The translations under genes and the position numbers were made by a program. From Moniliella sp. 'wahieum' (lineage: Eukaryota; Basidiomycota; Moniliellomycetes; Moniliellales; Moniliellaceae): a stretch of DNA of 64,000 bases. Shown here piece by piece: positions 34,473 through 46,238 of this stretch. Within the stretch, counting starts at the first letter, position 1, and each line of letters starts with the position of its first letter. Below the pieces are notes generated by a model. That model worked only from the letters and a program-made list of their open reading frames with translations, ran no database searches and was not told where the DNA came from. Location of the stretch: assembly GCA_003971905.1 (NCBI GenBank), contig RSEE01000053.1, forward strand, positions 186,001 to 250,000. Reading direction: 5' to 3'.

Positions 34473-35200
34473 GGTGGGGGAAGGCGAAGGAGATGGTGGG
34501 GGCAGGGAGGGGGGGGTGTGGTGTGGCATTGGGCGAAGTGGATGCCACACGAAAGCCAGGGCTCAGCTTGGGCGCAGCGACCAGACTGGCGCGCTGCGCG
34601 CTGGCGCGCAAAAAAAACGAGGGATCTACGGGAGAGATCAACAATGCTCGGCCAGAGCGGTGAGCCTGCGTGGGCATTCGTTTGTCTTCATTCAGCGCGC
34701 ATTCAGTGCTCAGCGCCTGAATGCTAAGGCTGAGCTCAGCCAGAGCGCCTGCGCTGCTGAGCCCGCGCGTCTGACGCGGGCCTGTTGGCCTGTGGCTGCT
34801 GTCTGGTGCTGTCTGGTGCTGTCTGGTGCTGGTAATTCCCAATTACTGGTGTCGTTCCGCTGTTCTGTTTTACGCGCTGCGCGCTACGGGCCATTTCGGA
34901 TGCGTTCTGCCTTGGGCATTCTCATGTTGCTATTGCAAATTGAAATGTAAAAGCACTCGTGGTCACATCACGTGTCACACACCAACTACCACTAGCACAT
35001 GCCCTCAGCGGCAGGCTCATGCATCGCGTCACCGGCACCATCCAACTCAACGTCCAACAAACGTCATCCGCCTCAGGCCGCCACCCCAGTCCCTCGGGCC
35101 TCAGGCCGGTCAGGCGTAGTCGCTGGCCATCCAGCAGTCGTCGAACACCGCCCGGACAGGCCCACCTAGCTGCTCCGCCTGCCGCTTTGGTATCCTGACC
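34473..35200. other. Intergenic region upstream of the DUF2456-like gene
   Basis: Promoter side of the minus-strand gene. It contains three tandem copies of GTCTGGTGCT (34801-34830) and GCTCAGC/CTGAGC words at 34690-34770. No gene is assigned, though exon-like sequence begins near 35130 on the + strand. Confidence 0.45.
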
Positions 35201-35467
35201 TACCCAATCCCATCAGCCACTGCTCAGCGCGGAACTAGCCCCCTCGACTTTGTTGGCGGGGAACACTACATCAAGCTTCAACAGGTATAGCGTCTGGAAA
35301 AAAATATACATCGAGCCTGGCCCGTCCAGAGCCAGGAGAGGAACATGGGGGGGTCAACGTTCAACGTGACCGACGTGATCAACAAATACACCAAGCGCAC
35401 CGACAGTTCGGCCGCAGCAGCCATTGGGAAGCAACATGCCCAAGAGAACCAGCGGGGCTACGCATAA
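35201..35467 (+). CDS. Candidate small gene, tail-overlapping SMC1
   Basis: A plausible two-exon reading frame. The upstream exon, whose start I cannot place, reads TSPLDFVGGEHYIKLQQ to 35284. An intron at 35285-35335 (51 bp, GTATAG..CCAG) joins in phase to ERNMGGSTFNVTDVINK, then YTKRTDSSAAAAIGKQ and a TAA at 35465-35467. From the ATG at 35345 alone it would be a 40-residue peptide. Its last 10 bp overlap the SMC1 stop codon on the other strand. I do not recognise the product, and the weak branch site lowers confidence. Confidence 0.35.
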
Positions 35468-38400
35468 CTCTCCAGGTTGAGTGTCAAGGTCGCGGACGAG
35501 TTGACTGCCTGATCGCGATAGATGCCCACAAGCGCTTGCGAGCGTTCATACAACGATGCCTTGAGCGAGATGACGATGAACTGGAACGCATCATTCGCGT
35601 GCTGCCGAATGTAATCGCTGACCTTGGCTACGTTTTGCGAATCCAGCGCGGCATCCACCTCGTCCAATACAAAGAACGGCGCTGGCTGGTAGGAGTGGAT
35701 GGCAAACAAGAGGGCCAACGCGGCCATCGTTTTCTCCCCGCCACTGAGTTGGTCCATGTCACGGAAACGCTTCATGGGCGGCATGGCGTGGTACTTGATC
35801 CCGCTCAGGTACGGTTCTTCTGTATCTTCCAACGAGAGGTAGGCAATGCCACCCATGGGAGCCGCGCGGCCTTTGGTGAGCTCCTTGTAGATCGGATCGA
35901 TGCGCTCAGAGATGTGGCGGTAGGCCCGATTAAACAGTTCACACCGCCGCCGCTTGATCCGCGCAAACTCGTCCCTGGCCTTCTTGGCTTCACGGCGGGA
36001 GCGCTCAAACTCTTGCTCGGTCTGAGCCAACTTAGTCTCCGTATCTCCCAGACGCTCATTGGCCTTCATGTTGGGCACCATACGATCAATCTCCGAGTTT
36101 GCCTCCTCAATTCGCTCGGAAAACGTCTGCTCCATCTGCTCCGAGCCATCCCGCTTTTCTTCGTCGGTCAAGTCGTCATACTCGACCGAATCCCGTAGTC
36201 GCGAATGTGAATAGGCTTGGTCGAGTCTTGGTCCAAGTCCATCGCCTCTTCTTCGTCCGCGGCATTCATCAGCGGCACACTGGCCAAGTCGCCCCGGCTC
36301 AAGGGCAAGTCCACCACTTCCAATCGGCAGCGGCGGTAGACATCAAGACGGTCCGAACCCAGACGTGCGATGGTGTCGTTACACGTGGCGATTTGCCGAT
36401 GGGCGCTGTCGAGCGCGCGGATGGCCTGGGAAGCACTCCGCTTGGCCACAGACAAGGCTTGCTTGGCCTCGTCATGTTCCGCCTGGAGCTGCATGAGACG
36501 GTTTGAGGCAACCTGGCTCTGTCGCTGCAGTTCCTCCACCTCGGACAGTGTTGCGTCCCGCTGCGCCTCGGCAGCTTCCATCTTGCTCCGTTCCTTCTCG
36601 ATCGACCGTGCCAACGTCTGCAACCGTTCCTCTACGCCAGCCACCGTCTGCAGCTCAAAGTTGAGCTGGTGAGTGATACGCTTGACGTGCGTTTCAGATT
36701 GGAGCCGGGCAGCAGCTTGGGCTTCGAGCAGACGGACTTGTCGTTCCTCATAGGCACGGATGTGGGGAACCCCAATCCGCTCGCAAAAGTCACCAAACAC
36801 GTCATCCTCCGCAGCGGCAATCGCGGCCCGTAAACCACTCGTCCGGGCCTCCTCGGCAGCTACGGCGGCTTTTGCCTCCTCAAGTTGAGGCGTAACCTGC
36901 TCCAGCTGGGCTTCGGCCACAGATTCCTCCTCGGCCAGGTCAGCCAATTTGCTCTCCAACGCACGCACCTCGTCCCGCACCCCGGCAATTTCAGCTTCAA
37001 TCGTTCCAATTTGCCCAGTGATGCTGCTGTCGTCGCCCAGGGCAACTTTTCGCTTTTGCAGTCCTTGAGCTCAGCATGCGCCGTGTCCTTTTGCCGCTGC
37101 AGTCCCATCAGTTCCTTTTCATCCCACCGCCGGGTTGGTGCCTGGTGGTCTTGTCCACCGGTATAAGACCACTTTTGTGAATGATGGTGCCCTCGAGGGT
37201 GACCGCCTTGCCCTCTTGACGGTGCTCGTATGCGACCTTGCGCGCAATGGACATGTTATCACATACGAGCGCATTCCCGCATGCGTGCTGGACTGCACGC
37301 AGAACAGCAGGGGGGAAACGCATCACGTCGATGGCCAAGCGGGCACCTTTGACCAAGCTGCGGAGACGATCGTTGATGGGTTTTACTTGGATGGTGTCAA
37401 GGGGGATGAAAGTAGCTTGACCGACGCGCTGGTTGCGCATGTACTCAATGCAGTCGATCGCTGTTTTCTCATGGTCGACCACGATCGCGTCCGCGTTTCG
37501 TCCCAGGACGGTTGAGATGGCTGTGCCATATTTTGCTTGCGTCGGTTCACACAGGTCAATGATGCGCCCCCGGACGCCGGGAAGAGACGTGTGAGAGTCG
37601 AGATGGTCTCTCGCATTCGTACCGCGCGATCCGACTCGCGCTGGTCCCGCTGAGCTTGAAGAAGACGGTTAGCGTCTCTTGGAGGGATTGCTGCAACACC
37701 CGTTCCCTTGACCGAATCTCCTCCCGCGCTGTGCGGAGCTGCTCCGCCTCAGCCCGCGTGCGGGCCAGCTCAGAATCTAACTGGGAGAGACGCACTTCGG
37801 CATCCGACCGAAGGGGGCGAAGACGATCTTGTTCCTCTTGCAGGCGCTCCCGCTGGCTGGACAGCACTGCAGCCTTGTCTTCCAAGCTTCGGATCGCTTC
37901 TGTCGCGGCGCGCAGCGAGCGCTCCATTGTGGCAAACTGTTGCCGTTCGGGAAGGGCGCGGCCTTCGGCAATGGCCTTGAGCTCAAGATATCGGCATGGT
38001 CTTGCTCATTGAGTGCCAGACCGGCAGCTTCGGCAGCCGCCTGACGACGCGCCTCTGCAGCTGCAGCTGCAGCCTGAGCCGTCACACGATCAGCTTGTAG
38101 TTTGGCGACCTTATCCTTGTGTTTGGCCAAATCAGCTTCAACGCGCTCGCGACGTGAGCGGAATTCGCAATAGCGCGTCGCGAATAGTCAATGCGTGTCT
38201 CGGCAGCTTCCAATCGAGGCTGTGCCTCGCTCAACTCAGCCTGGGTTCGCTTGATTTCGGTTTCTTGAGCCAGAATGTCGCGCTGCACACGTCCCGGCAG
38301 TACGGGCGGCCATGACGCTCTGTTCTTCGTCTCCAGCTCGGTCTTGCAGTTCGGCAAGCTGGGCGCTCAGGTTTTCGATCGTCTCGGTTTGGCGGGTCAC

Positions 38401-39204
38401 GTCCTGGTCGATGTGAAAGAGTTTCCAGAGCAGGTGTTGACGAACGAGGTCGTCTTTGGCATCGAGAAGCGCTTCGTATCGTTCGGCTTCGCTCTTCTGC
38501 TCGCGGAACTGCTTGATCTCAGAGTTGATGCCCCGACGCTTGTTGAAGGCAAACGTGGAGTTCTCGTGGCCTTATCCATGGCGACCTTGGCTTGCTCATA
38601 CTCGTCGCGGAGATCGAGGGATCCACTGATCTGATCTACCAACTTGCTCAGATCCTTGGCGCTTTGGGAGGCAACTGCCTCCACGTCGCCTTGGAACACG
38701 AGAAAGTTCTTTGCCTTGACAAGATGTTGAACTGCATCAGCTTGGCATTGTACTGCGCGTAGGAAGTGACGCGGCCATTCAGGCGGTACTCGCTGCCGCC
38801 TGTGAGGTAAATGCTAAGACATCAAAGGTGGGTCAATGACCAGAGGGACAGAGCAAGGAGAGAAACTCACGTGCGCATGAACTCGTGCTCTGCGCCGCGG
38901 CCATCGCGATAAATGGCCTTGACCGAGGGCGCTGGCCTGAACCCTGGCCGCGCGGAGCGGTGGCCTGCTCGTCGTCGGAGGCATCGTCGTCCTCGTCGCG
39001 GCGACCGCGGTAGATGAGATCGCGGAGCTGGCTGGAGCGCAGCTGCTGGCTCTTGACACCGAGGACGAAGGAGATGGCGTCCATGAGATTGGACTTGCCG
39101 CTGCCATTGGGGCCAATGACACAGCTGAAGGAGTAGAAGGGCCCGATGATCTGCTTGCCGCGGTAGCTTTTGAAGTTCTCCGTCTCGAGACGGACGAGAG
39201 GCAT
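35458..39204 (-). CDS. SMC1: Cohesin subunit SMC1
   Basis: Chromosome cohesion ATPase, partner of SMC3 in the cohesin ring. Exon 1 (39204 to 38871) has [39 protein letters not shown] (Walker A) and [19 protein letters not shown]. An intron at 38814-38870 follows. Exon 2 has [20 protein letters not shown] and [20 protein letters not shown], diagnostic for SMC1. Long coiled coils flank a hinge around 37140-37480 ([10 protein letters not shown]). The C-terminal ATPase half has [18 protein letters not shown] (signature) and [19 protein letters not shown] (Walker B), ending in [10 protein letters not shown]. The length, about 1,230 codons, fits SMC1. The coding frame changes roughly ten times, which an essential single-copy gene would not tolerate, so assembly error is the likely cause. 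Confidence 0.92.
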
Positions 39205-39908
39205 GGCGGGCGGTGCTCAGTGTGCGGCGTGGGTGGTGGCGGTGCGGGTGGTGGTGCGGGTGCTGTGCTGGTGCGGGTGCGGATTGGAGGGCGCGGCAGG
39301 CACGGTGGATGGTGCGGGCGAAGGAAAGCGTCAGACGCGGTCTGGGTGGGTTGGGCGCGTGCGGAGAGGCAGACGCGTTGCAACACTGCGCCTGGCCGCT
39401 GAGCCGAGCGGCGCTGGATGCGTCTGCTGCGCGCGTGCTAGGGTTGTGCCAGGCGCCTGCGCGCGCTGGAGTGGCGCAGGGCGGATGCCAGTGAAATTGA
39501 CGGGGGAGGATTAAATATTACTATTAATCACCGGTGGCGCATGACAGGATGCATGACGCGTGACGCCACAAGCACCTGGCCGTGAAATGTTGCAGCGGTG
39601 GATCGTCGGGTGTCGGGGCTGCCAGGGCGCGGCGCATGGCCAGCGGCCAGCAGTCACAGCAGCCGCCTGTCCCACACGTGGCGCCGCAGGCGCCAACGCA
39701 TGACACTAGCAGAGCGACGATCAGCAGCACCTAACCCTCCGCTGGGCCTCGCTAGCTGCTGGTTGCCAGTGACTAGTGACGTGTGTCGAGCCTCTGCTGC
39801 CCATCGCCTCCGCCCACCCGCCCACCCGCCCCCCTCCTGCCCGCTCCGCTCCACGCGCCGCCTTCCGCGGCGCATCCACTCGCCCCCAGCACGGGCTCTC
39901 TGCTCCCC
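39205..39908. promoter_or_regulatory. Bidirectional promoter region SMC1 / large uncharacterised gene
   Basis: Head-to-head spacer of 700 bp. GTG/GGTG repeats run at about 39228-39285 next to SMC1, and CCTCCGCCC-type repeats lie in the last 100 bp. No gene. Confidence 0.45.
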
Positions 39909-42900
39909 ATGGGCGCTTCTTCCGCCTCCGCCCCCGCCTCCGCCCCCGCCAGCCTCACCCCCGGCCATCCCCAGTCCCAGCCGCCGCCCTCGCCTTCTCG
40001 CCCTCCTTCCCGCCTCGCCCGCCAGCCTTCCGCCCGATCTGTCCGCTCCGCCCGCTCCGCAATCAGCGTCGGCACCACCGCCGCCCGGGGCGAAGGCAGG
40101 ACTTGGTCCCCCTGGGCTTCCTTGTCCGCCACTCCCTCCTCGCCCCGCCCTCCTACGTTGTCTCGTCCCAGGCCACCCGCGTGGCCTCGCGCGCCGCCGG
40201 GCGCCGCATCAGCCTCACACCCGCAGCTCTCGACGACCTCAATGCCGTGCTGGACGAGGCGGTCCTGCGCATCGTACTCGGCGCCCGCAGTCTTAGCCAC
40301 GAACGCATCCGCACCAATGGTGTTGTTCCCCTGCTGCGCCACCCTCCTGCCGAGGCGGATCAGATGGACATCGGCCAAGGCCACCTTTTCCCGCGAGCTG
40401 TTGACGATGCTGAGATGGCGCTCAAGACACATGAGGCTCAACTCCCTCGCTCTACACGTGGATTTGCGCCGCTCGGCCTCGCTGCTGCCAGCCGCTGGGA
40501 TGGGGGGGAAACGTTCCCTGTTGCTGGCTCCTATGCTGCTGTACGTTTGCGCCTGACGATGCCCCTCTCCTCGCTTGCCTTTCTGACATGTTGTTCTTGT
40601 CTGCTTATTTTCCCCAGTTGCGGCAACAGGCATGGTACTATTGCCCCTTGGCTCGACCCCACAAAGGCCACAAAAAGAGTCCCTCCGATCCGCCTCCTCC
40701 TCCCCGGGACACGCGCATCCCTGTCTTTCCCGTGTCCTCCGCAGCAGCATCCACCCCACCCCTCTCTTCCACATTAGCTTCCGCCCATGCCTCAGCTGCG
40801 CAGGCCCCTCCATATCAGGGCGGGAACAGACGGCTTTTGTACACCTCACCCCTCAGGCCAGCGTTTTTGTCGGAGCCATCTTAGGCAGGAATGGGCCAAG
40901 CAATGGTTGCTGCGGTGGGCGAATGCGTATCTGAGCGTACCGTGATGCGGTCCGACTTGGATATTATCTCGTCCGGAACAGGATCTGGGTCGGACTCGGA
41001 CTCGATCCAATCCATTGACCTAGGCTTGCGTCGGAGCACGCGGGGCCAGCCGACCTTGCTACTGCCCTGTCTATCCTGTCCTCCTCCACCAGCCCGTTTT
41101 TCTGGCCTTGATACGGCACGCAAGATTATGGGCTTGGAACCCCTTTTGCTCGACGGACACACCTCTTCACGCACTTCTTCGGCTCAGGTTCGCCCCGTCA
41201 AAGATTCACTGGATATGGCTCCCTCGTCTCCCAGCATATACTCTACCACGTCCGGATACCCTTCCACTGGATTGGTAAGACCCGACTCGGCCATGTCCCG
41301 TGCCGTTTCCCTCAACTCAACCTTGGACGACAGGGAGCTCGCCATCCCTCTGGTTGACAATGACCCCGAGTCCATCGCGCCTTCGCACTCGCCCGCGCCG
41401 CCATCCAGTTTTGTCTTCCCCCCTCCGCCACGGGGGCTCGTCGAAGAGCCTCCAGTTCGACACTGGACTCTGACGCGACAAGTCGAGTTGCCGGATTTTG
41501 CTAGCAAACTTTTGGGCCTGCGCCCCCTCGCGCAGATCCAGCGCCGACTCAACCGACTCGGTTTCCATCTTTCGCCACATTGGCGCACTGCGATCTACCT
41601 CGGCCCTCTCCAACCGACCCGACGCACCCATAGCCCAGTCGCCTGCCCCCCGCCCCACAGTGGCCGAACCCGCTCGGCCAGCTCTGCAAGTATCACGCTG
41701 CGCACTCACTCGAGAGAGTCGACGCGAGACTGGACTGAGCCGGGGTCCGAATTGGAGGGCGCCGCATTTGATGCCCTCCTTGCCACTCCGACGGTGCATG
41801 TGAGCTTAACCCCTGCCTCGCTCGGGCGCGCCTGGGCCGCTGGGATCTTCCCCCTCTGCCTCGAGGCTTCCTCTCTTCAATCAGGGAGCTCGGCGAGCAC
41901 CGTGCGTGCCCGTTCCCACGCACCACCACCAAGCTCCTACTCATTTCGCTCAGGGGAGGAGTCTCCTGTGCCTCCCAGACGGAGTGTACGCAATTTAGAC
42001 TTGACTGGTGCCCGTGGTGGGCGTTCAGACGGACTCCTGACTCCGGCTACAGCTGCATTTTCCTCCAGTCCGGGGAGTGACTCTTCTTTCAAGTTTACCG
42101 GGGTGGCGGGATTGGAGATCCAGTCACCTTTGCCCCCTGCTCTACCTCCCTCACAGCCCCGCTCCGGGGGCAAGCCTGGACCCGAACCAGGTAGGCGTTG
42201 CCCTGTCGCCCCCCGACGCCCCCCACGCCCGCACCAGAGTCTGCCTCCGCTACCGACTCAAACGAGGCATCTCCAACCGAGGCCCAAGCTTTGGCTGATG
42301 CAACCAAACAGAAGTTTGACTCCTTGCGGAGGGGGAAGTTTCTACCAAAGCCCCTTTGGCCGGTCCCGATCCTGCTGTCGTCCCAAGCTTTCCCCTACTC
42401 TCGCCGACGTCCGTCCTTACGGGAGGCCCGACGACAACAACCAACCCAACAGATGCCCCTTCCAAGGTTGTTCCATGGGGGTACCGGGGCCAACATGTCC
42501 GCAACCGCCAGCGCCGCTACTCGCTAGATGACGCCTCGGCCGGAGGTTGCCTCGCACCGTCCCTTGGGCTTGGGTGCGCAAAAGTTTCCACCAGTGTCTC
42601 ATCCCGGGATTAATGGTCGGGCCAGTTCAGACAGCATCAACGCAACGTCACACCTGTCTCGTCGCCTGCTACTACCAGTGCCGTTCCGCCTGATCCGCCC
42701 CGAAGCGACGAGGCCAAGGATGAGACTTCGTTGGAGCGGCCCATATCCTCGGCTGATCGGCGTAGGCCACCTTCGTCTGCATCGGGAATGCGGGGACTGC
42801 GATCCTCCCCTTCATCCCAAGCACTGGTTCAGATGCAATTGCAGCATACACTTACGGCTTTGGAGGAGATCTCGGCTTTACTCGCATCACCAGATACGGA

Positions 42901-44230
42901 TGCTCGTCAAGTGGTTGAGGACAAGATTGGCGTGATTCGACGCGAACTCCGGTCTTTGCCAAGCAACCCTCCTGCCACCGTACTTCCCTCATCCATTCCG
43001 TCCCAGTCTGCATCGGCTTCGACGGACAAGGTGCCCGGCCTGAGTGGGGGCCAGCTCCGGCGGCTGCCTCACACCTTCGACCAACAGTTCCACCCCACGG
43101 CGTGGGCCACAGAGTAGCGGTCACCGTGCCAGTATCGCTTCGGGCCCATTCGTTCTGCCTCCCCCTCACCGATGGCGACTGGACAGCAGCAGGGGAACAA
43201 CCATCGAGCTAGCATCACATCAGGTATCGTTCGCTCTGCCTCTCCCTCGCCGGGTACGACTGGAGGTACATCAGTTGGTGGAACTGGTTCTCATTTGCCT
43301 GGTTCCCTGGGCGCGGCCTTGATACCTACAGCGCCAGTGGCCGAAGGGACTCTTCACACGCTTCCAAACCGTCGATGACCTCCCCCTCAACACGGCTCGA
43401 CGGACAAAGGAGCGGGGGGTCGATGTCCCCCACCAGTGGTGCAGGCCCCACCCGCTTCACGGGGCCTCCGACCCTAAGCCCGATACCTACTCTTCTCCCG
43501 ATCCAAAGCGCATGAGCTGTCACCCATGTCCAACGCACCACCTTCTTCGACGCCAGCTTCCATTTTACTGAATTCGCCTGAGCGGCAGGGGACTCGCCCC
43601 TTATGCTCGCAGGCGCAACCAACCGGTTGTCTGTTTGGTCTTCCACCAGTGGCTCGGGGCGTACCTCGCCCTCCCTCTCCTCCCTTGTTGGTGACCCGGA
43701 TGGGGCTGCTCAAGTTCCTTCCGCCGGTATCGGCAAGCGGGTTCAATGTGGTCCGGTTCCTCAAGCGGCACTCAAAGCGCAGATTGAGCGGGACGGGCGG
43801 TACAGAACCGTGTGTTGGCCAGTCTGTTTGGGTCGACACACTCCTTCGCAAACGACGGGATCGACGGGATCGACTGGATCCTCGGTCCCAAGTTTCCCCT
43901 CTGTCTCCCGAGTACGACGGCAGGCACCAACGCCCGCTCTCGCCTCAGTACCATCTCGGCCCACTCGGTCCCCGTCACGCGGAGCAAGACCAACATCTCA
44001 CCCCCTCCGGTGGTCCCAGTCTCGACTCGACCACGTTCCAAAACGGGGAGCGAGGCGACGGAGGCGCATGCTGTCGGCGCTGGAATAAGTGGAGGAGGGG
44101 GTAAGATCCCTTCCCACCTCGGGTCCCATCCCCCCTGCACCATTCCCATTCATCTTCTCCCACCAAGGCACGAACCTCGCCCACGGTATTTGAACGGGCG
44201 GCGCGTGCGTTTGGGCCGGCCAAGCGCTGA
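39909..44230 (+). CDS. Large uncharacterised Ser/Pro-rich protein with paired helical N-terminal motifs
   Basis: About 1,415 codons after an intron at 40541-40617. The start MGASSASAPASAPASLTP is Ala/Ser/Pro-rich. A globular part follows: RRISLTPAALDDLNAVLDE, AVLRIVLGARSLSHERIRTN, DDAEMALKTHEAQLP, then after the intron LRQQAWYYCPL and later LTPQASVFVGAILG and MVAAVGECVSERTVM. The two LTPxA-led helices resemble each other and could form a histone-fold-like pair; this is inference. The rest is low-complexity with WTLTRQVELPDFASKLLGLR (about 41465-41525), a helical segment ALVQMQLQHTLTALEEISAL (about 42825-42890) and a basic C-terminus TVFERAARAFGPAKR. I recognise it only as a type seen in fungi and cannot name it. 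Many frame changes occur at C and G runs. Confidence 0.55.
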
Positions 44231-44785
44231 TGCTCCCGACCCAGCGCAGGTTGTCATCCTCTCATCCCCTCGTTAGGCACTGCCCTCCTCCCCCCTCTTT
44301 TGTCTATCTTATATCCCCCTCCACCCCATCTCGTCTCATCCACTTTGCGTTGTCTGCTTGGATGCCCGTTGATATGGCTCGCACGCCTCCTCCCTCACGC
44401 CCGTTCTCATTGGTCTTTTCTCTACGACCTGATAGCCGCCTACCTAACTGCCTTGTCTCTCTTTTCTTCTTTCGCCTTCTAGTATACCCCTTTTGCTGCA
44501 CCCATTCTCCCTCTCCCCCCCCCTCCCCTCCCTCCCTCTTTCTTGCAGGTAGAGCAAGCTTGAACGCGCTTCTAAAAGGGATTGCCGTCCTTGGCTTGTA
44601 ATTTCCCGTTGCCCTCGCAATGATTTTTGCTTGCTCTGTTCCGTTGGGGTCGCCAGTGGGACTAATGCGCCCCTTGAGAGATGGCGAGTAACTAGCCTAG
44701 TAGCAGCAACCCACAAGACACTGCTGCCTTTTGAGAAACTTGTAGATTCCCAGGGTATACAGCCCTTAAGAAAACCAAACAGGGG
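44231..44785. other. 3' region after the large gene
   Basis: Strongly pyrimidine-rich (44270-44540), consistent with a 3' UTR and terminator region. Then about 200 bp without recognisable content. Confidence 0.45.
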
Positions 44786-45154
44786 ATGGATTCCTTCGTG
44801 CATACGGTGCACCCCCGACCGTTTTACAATCCTCTGCCGTGGGCCGGCCCCACCTTCGGAGGGGCCGGTCCGCATCGCCCCGGCCACTACCACTACCAAC
44901 GAGAATCCACCCGTACCAACCACAAACCATACACCTCGGCTACGAACAACAACCACGCCAAGCAATGCGGCCCGAAGCGCAAGAAATGGCATAGATTGGG
45001 GGGATGGTGTCGCCCCACCATTTTAATTGGGTCCCGCTTCGTTTGGACGCTTCACGCCAACCACTCCCTCTGCCGTCATGGGACACGTGGCGTCGGGGCC
45101 AAACAAGAGAGTCGAGGCACCGTTCCCTACTCGGACTCGAGCCCATTTACTTGA
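44786..45154 (+). CDS. Candidate small His/Pro/Gly-rich ORF, tail-overlapping RPS15
   Basis: A 122-codon open frame with ATG, reading [50 protein letters not shown] and [13 protein letters not shown]. Codon third positions are mostly C or G in the first half, as in real genes here. It contains a perfect 8-bp inverted repeat (44844-44851 with 44861-44868), and its TGA overlaps the RPS15 stop region on the other strand. No family is recognised; it may be chance. Confidence 0.25.
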   Translation: MDSFVHTVHPRPFYNPLPWAGPTFGGAGPHRPGHYHYQRESTRTNHKPYTSATNNNHAKQCGPKRKKWHRLGGWCRPTILIGSRFVWTLHANHSLCRHGTRGVGAKQESRGTVPYSDSSPFT

Positions 45155-45676
45155 GCGGATGAAGCGGCCCGCCTGGGCGCCCAGACCGGGACGGCCGTGG
45201 GCCGAGGGGAGGTAGGTCATAGCAAACTCGCCGAGGTAGTGCGCCACCATCTCGGGCTTGATCTCCACCGTGGCAAACACCTTGCCGTGTAGATGCCAAT
45301 CACCGAGCCAATCATCTCGGGCACAACAATCATGTTCCGCAGGTGGGTCTTGACGAGCGCGGGCTTCTCGTTGGGCGGAGCCTCCTGCTTGGCCTTGCGC
45401 AGCTTCTTGATCAGGCCCATAGGCTTGCGCTTGAGACCGCGCTGGAAGCGACGGCGAGCACGGCGTGGACAATGCCCATAAACTCCTCGTTGCTCAGGTC
45501 GAGCAGCTTGGAGAGCTCAATGCCACGGTAGTAGGACTTCTTGAACGTCCGGCGCGCCTTGAGGGCGGCCGCCTCAGCAGCATCGTACGAGTCCCTGCCG
45601 TAACGGTCAGCATGCGCCCAGGAAGGGGAACAGCGGGAGAGAACCCAGCATAAGCACCGGGCTGCACCACTTACAT
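45147..45676 (-). CDS. RPS15: 40S ribosomal protein S15 (uS19)
   Basis: Small-subunit head protein near the decoding centre. The start codon appears split by an intron: AT at 45676-45675, intron 45595-45674 (80 bp, GTAAGT..GGCAG), then G from exon 2, giving M-D-S-Y-D-A-A-E. Exon 2 encodes [113 protein letters not shown] and [13 protein letters not shown], ending IPLK. Three single-base losses break the frame (near 45453, 45292 and 45158); allowing for them, the length is about 150 residues, normal for the family. The C-terminal [18 protein letters not shown] differs from the usual YKPVKHGRPGIGATHSSRF. Confidence 0.93.
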
Positions 45677-46238
45677 GTTGAGCTGGTTTGGTGGGCTGGG
45701 GACTCCGATGGGGCGCAGGCAACGAAGCAGCTTCGGGGGCTTCAGTGCTCAGCGGTAGGGTTACACAGACTGCGGCGAATATTGAATCAATCAGGCACAG
45801 AGGCACTGTGTCTCTACAGCGCCCTGCCCAAAAAAAGGCCAGCGCAACAAGAGCAGGGTTAGCCTTTACCCCACATGCAGCTTGCAGCCCGGCGCCCAAG
45901 TGCCAGTTATTCCACAGCTTGCTGCAGCGCATCAATCAACGCAGCAACGGGCACGGCGGGGCTTCTTCATGGCCCCACCCACTCGCGATCTGTTGACTGC
46001 TAGCGCTAATATCATGGCTACGAATACCTGCATCGGATGAAGCGCAAAGAGAGAAGCCTATTCTTTTCGGATAACGGCATCACGGGCAGTAGGAACGAAT
46101 ACGAGCGGGGGGAACGACCGGCGAGGTCATGTGCTGTGCGTGCGTCTCACCCCAAGGACGAGGCACGGTCAAGTGCGAAGATCCGACGTCAAGACAGCAC
46201 ACAGCACACGAAGGGGTGGGGTTGCACTCAACGCCAAA
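45677..46238. other. Spacer between RPS15 promoter and clathrin 3' end
   Basis: Upstream region of RPS15 and downstream region of clathrin heavy chain. No further gene or clear site recognised. Confidence 0.45.

Noticed and set aside
35536..36198. 220-codon + strand frame
   Set aside because: Antisense to the SMC1 ATPase domain, whose motifs ([14 protein letters not shown]) are unambiguous.
39773..40849. Long minus-strand frame (about 358 codons) opposite the large + gene
   Set aside because: It is the complement of a GC-rich coding exon and its protein is Arg/Gly/Ala-rich without recognisable motifs; the + strand has the spliced, conserved-looking gene.
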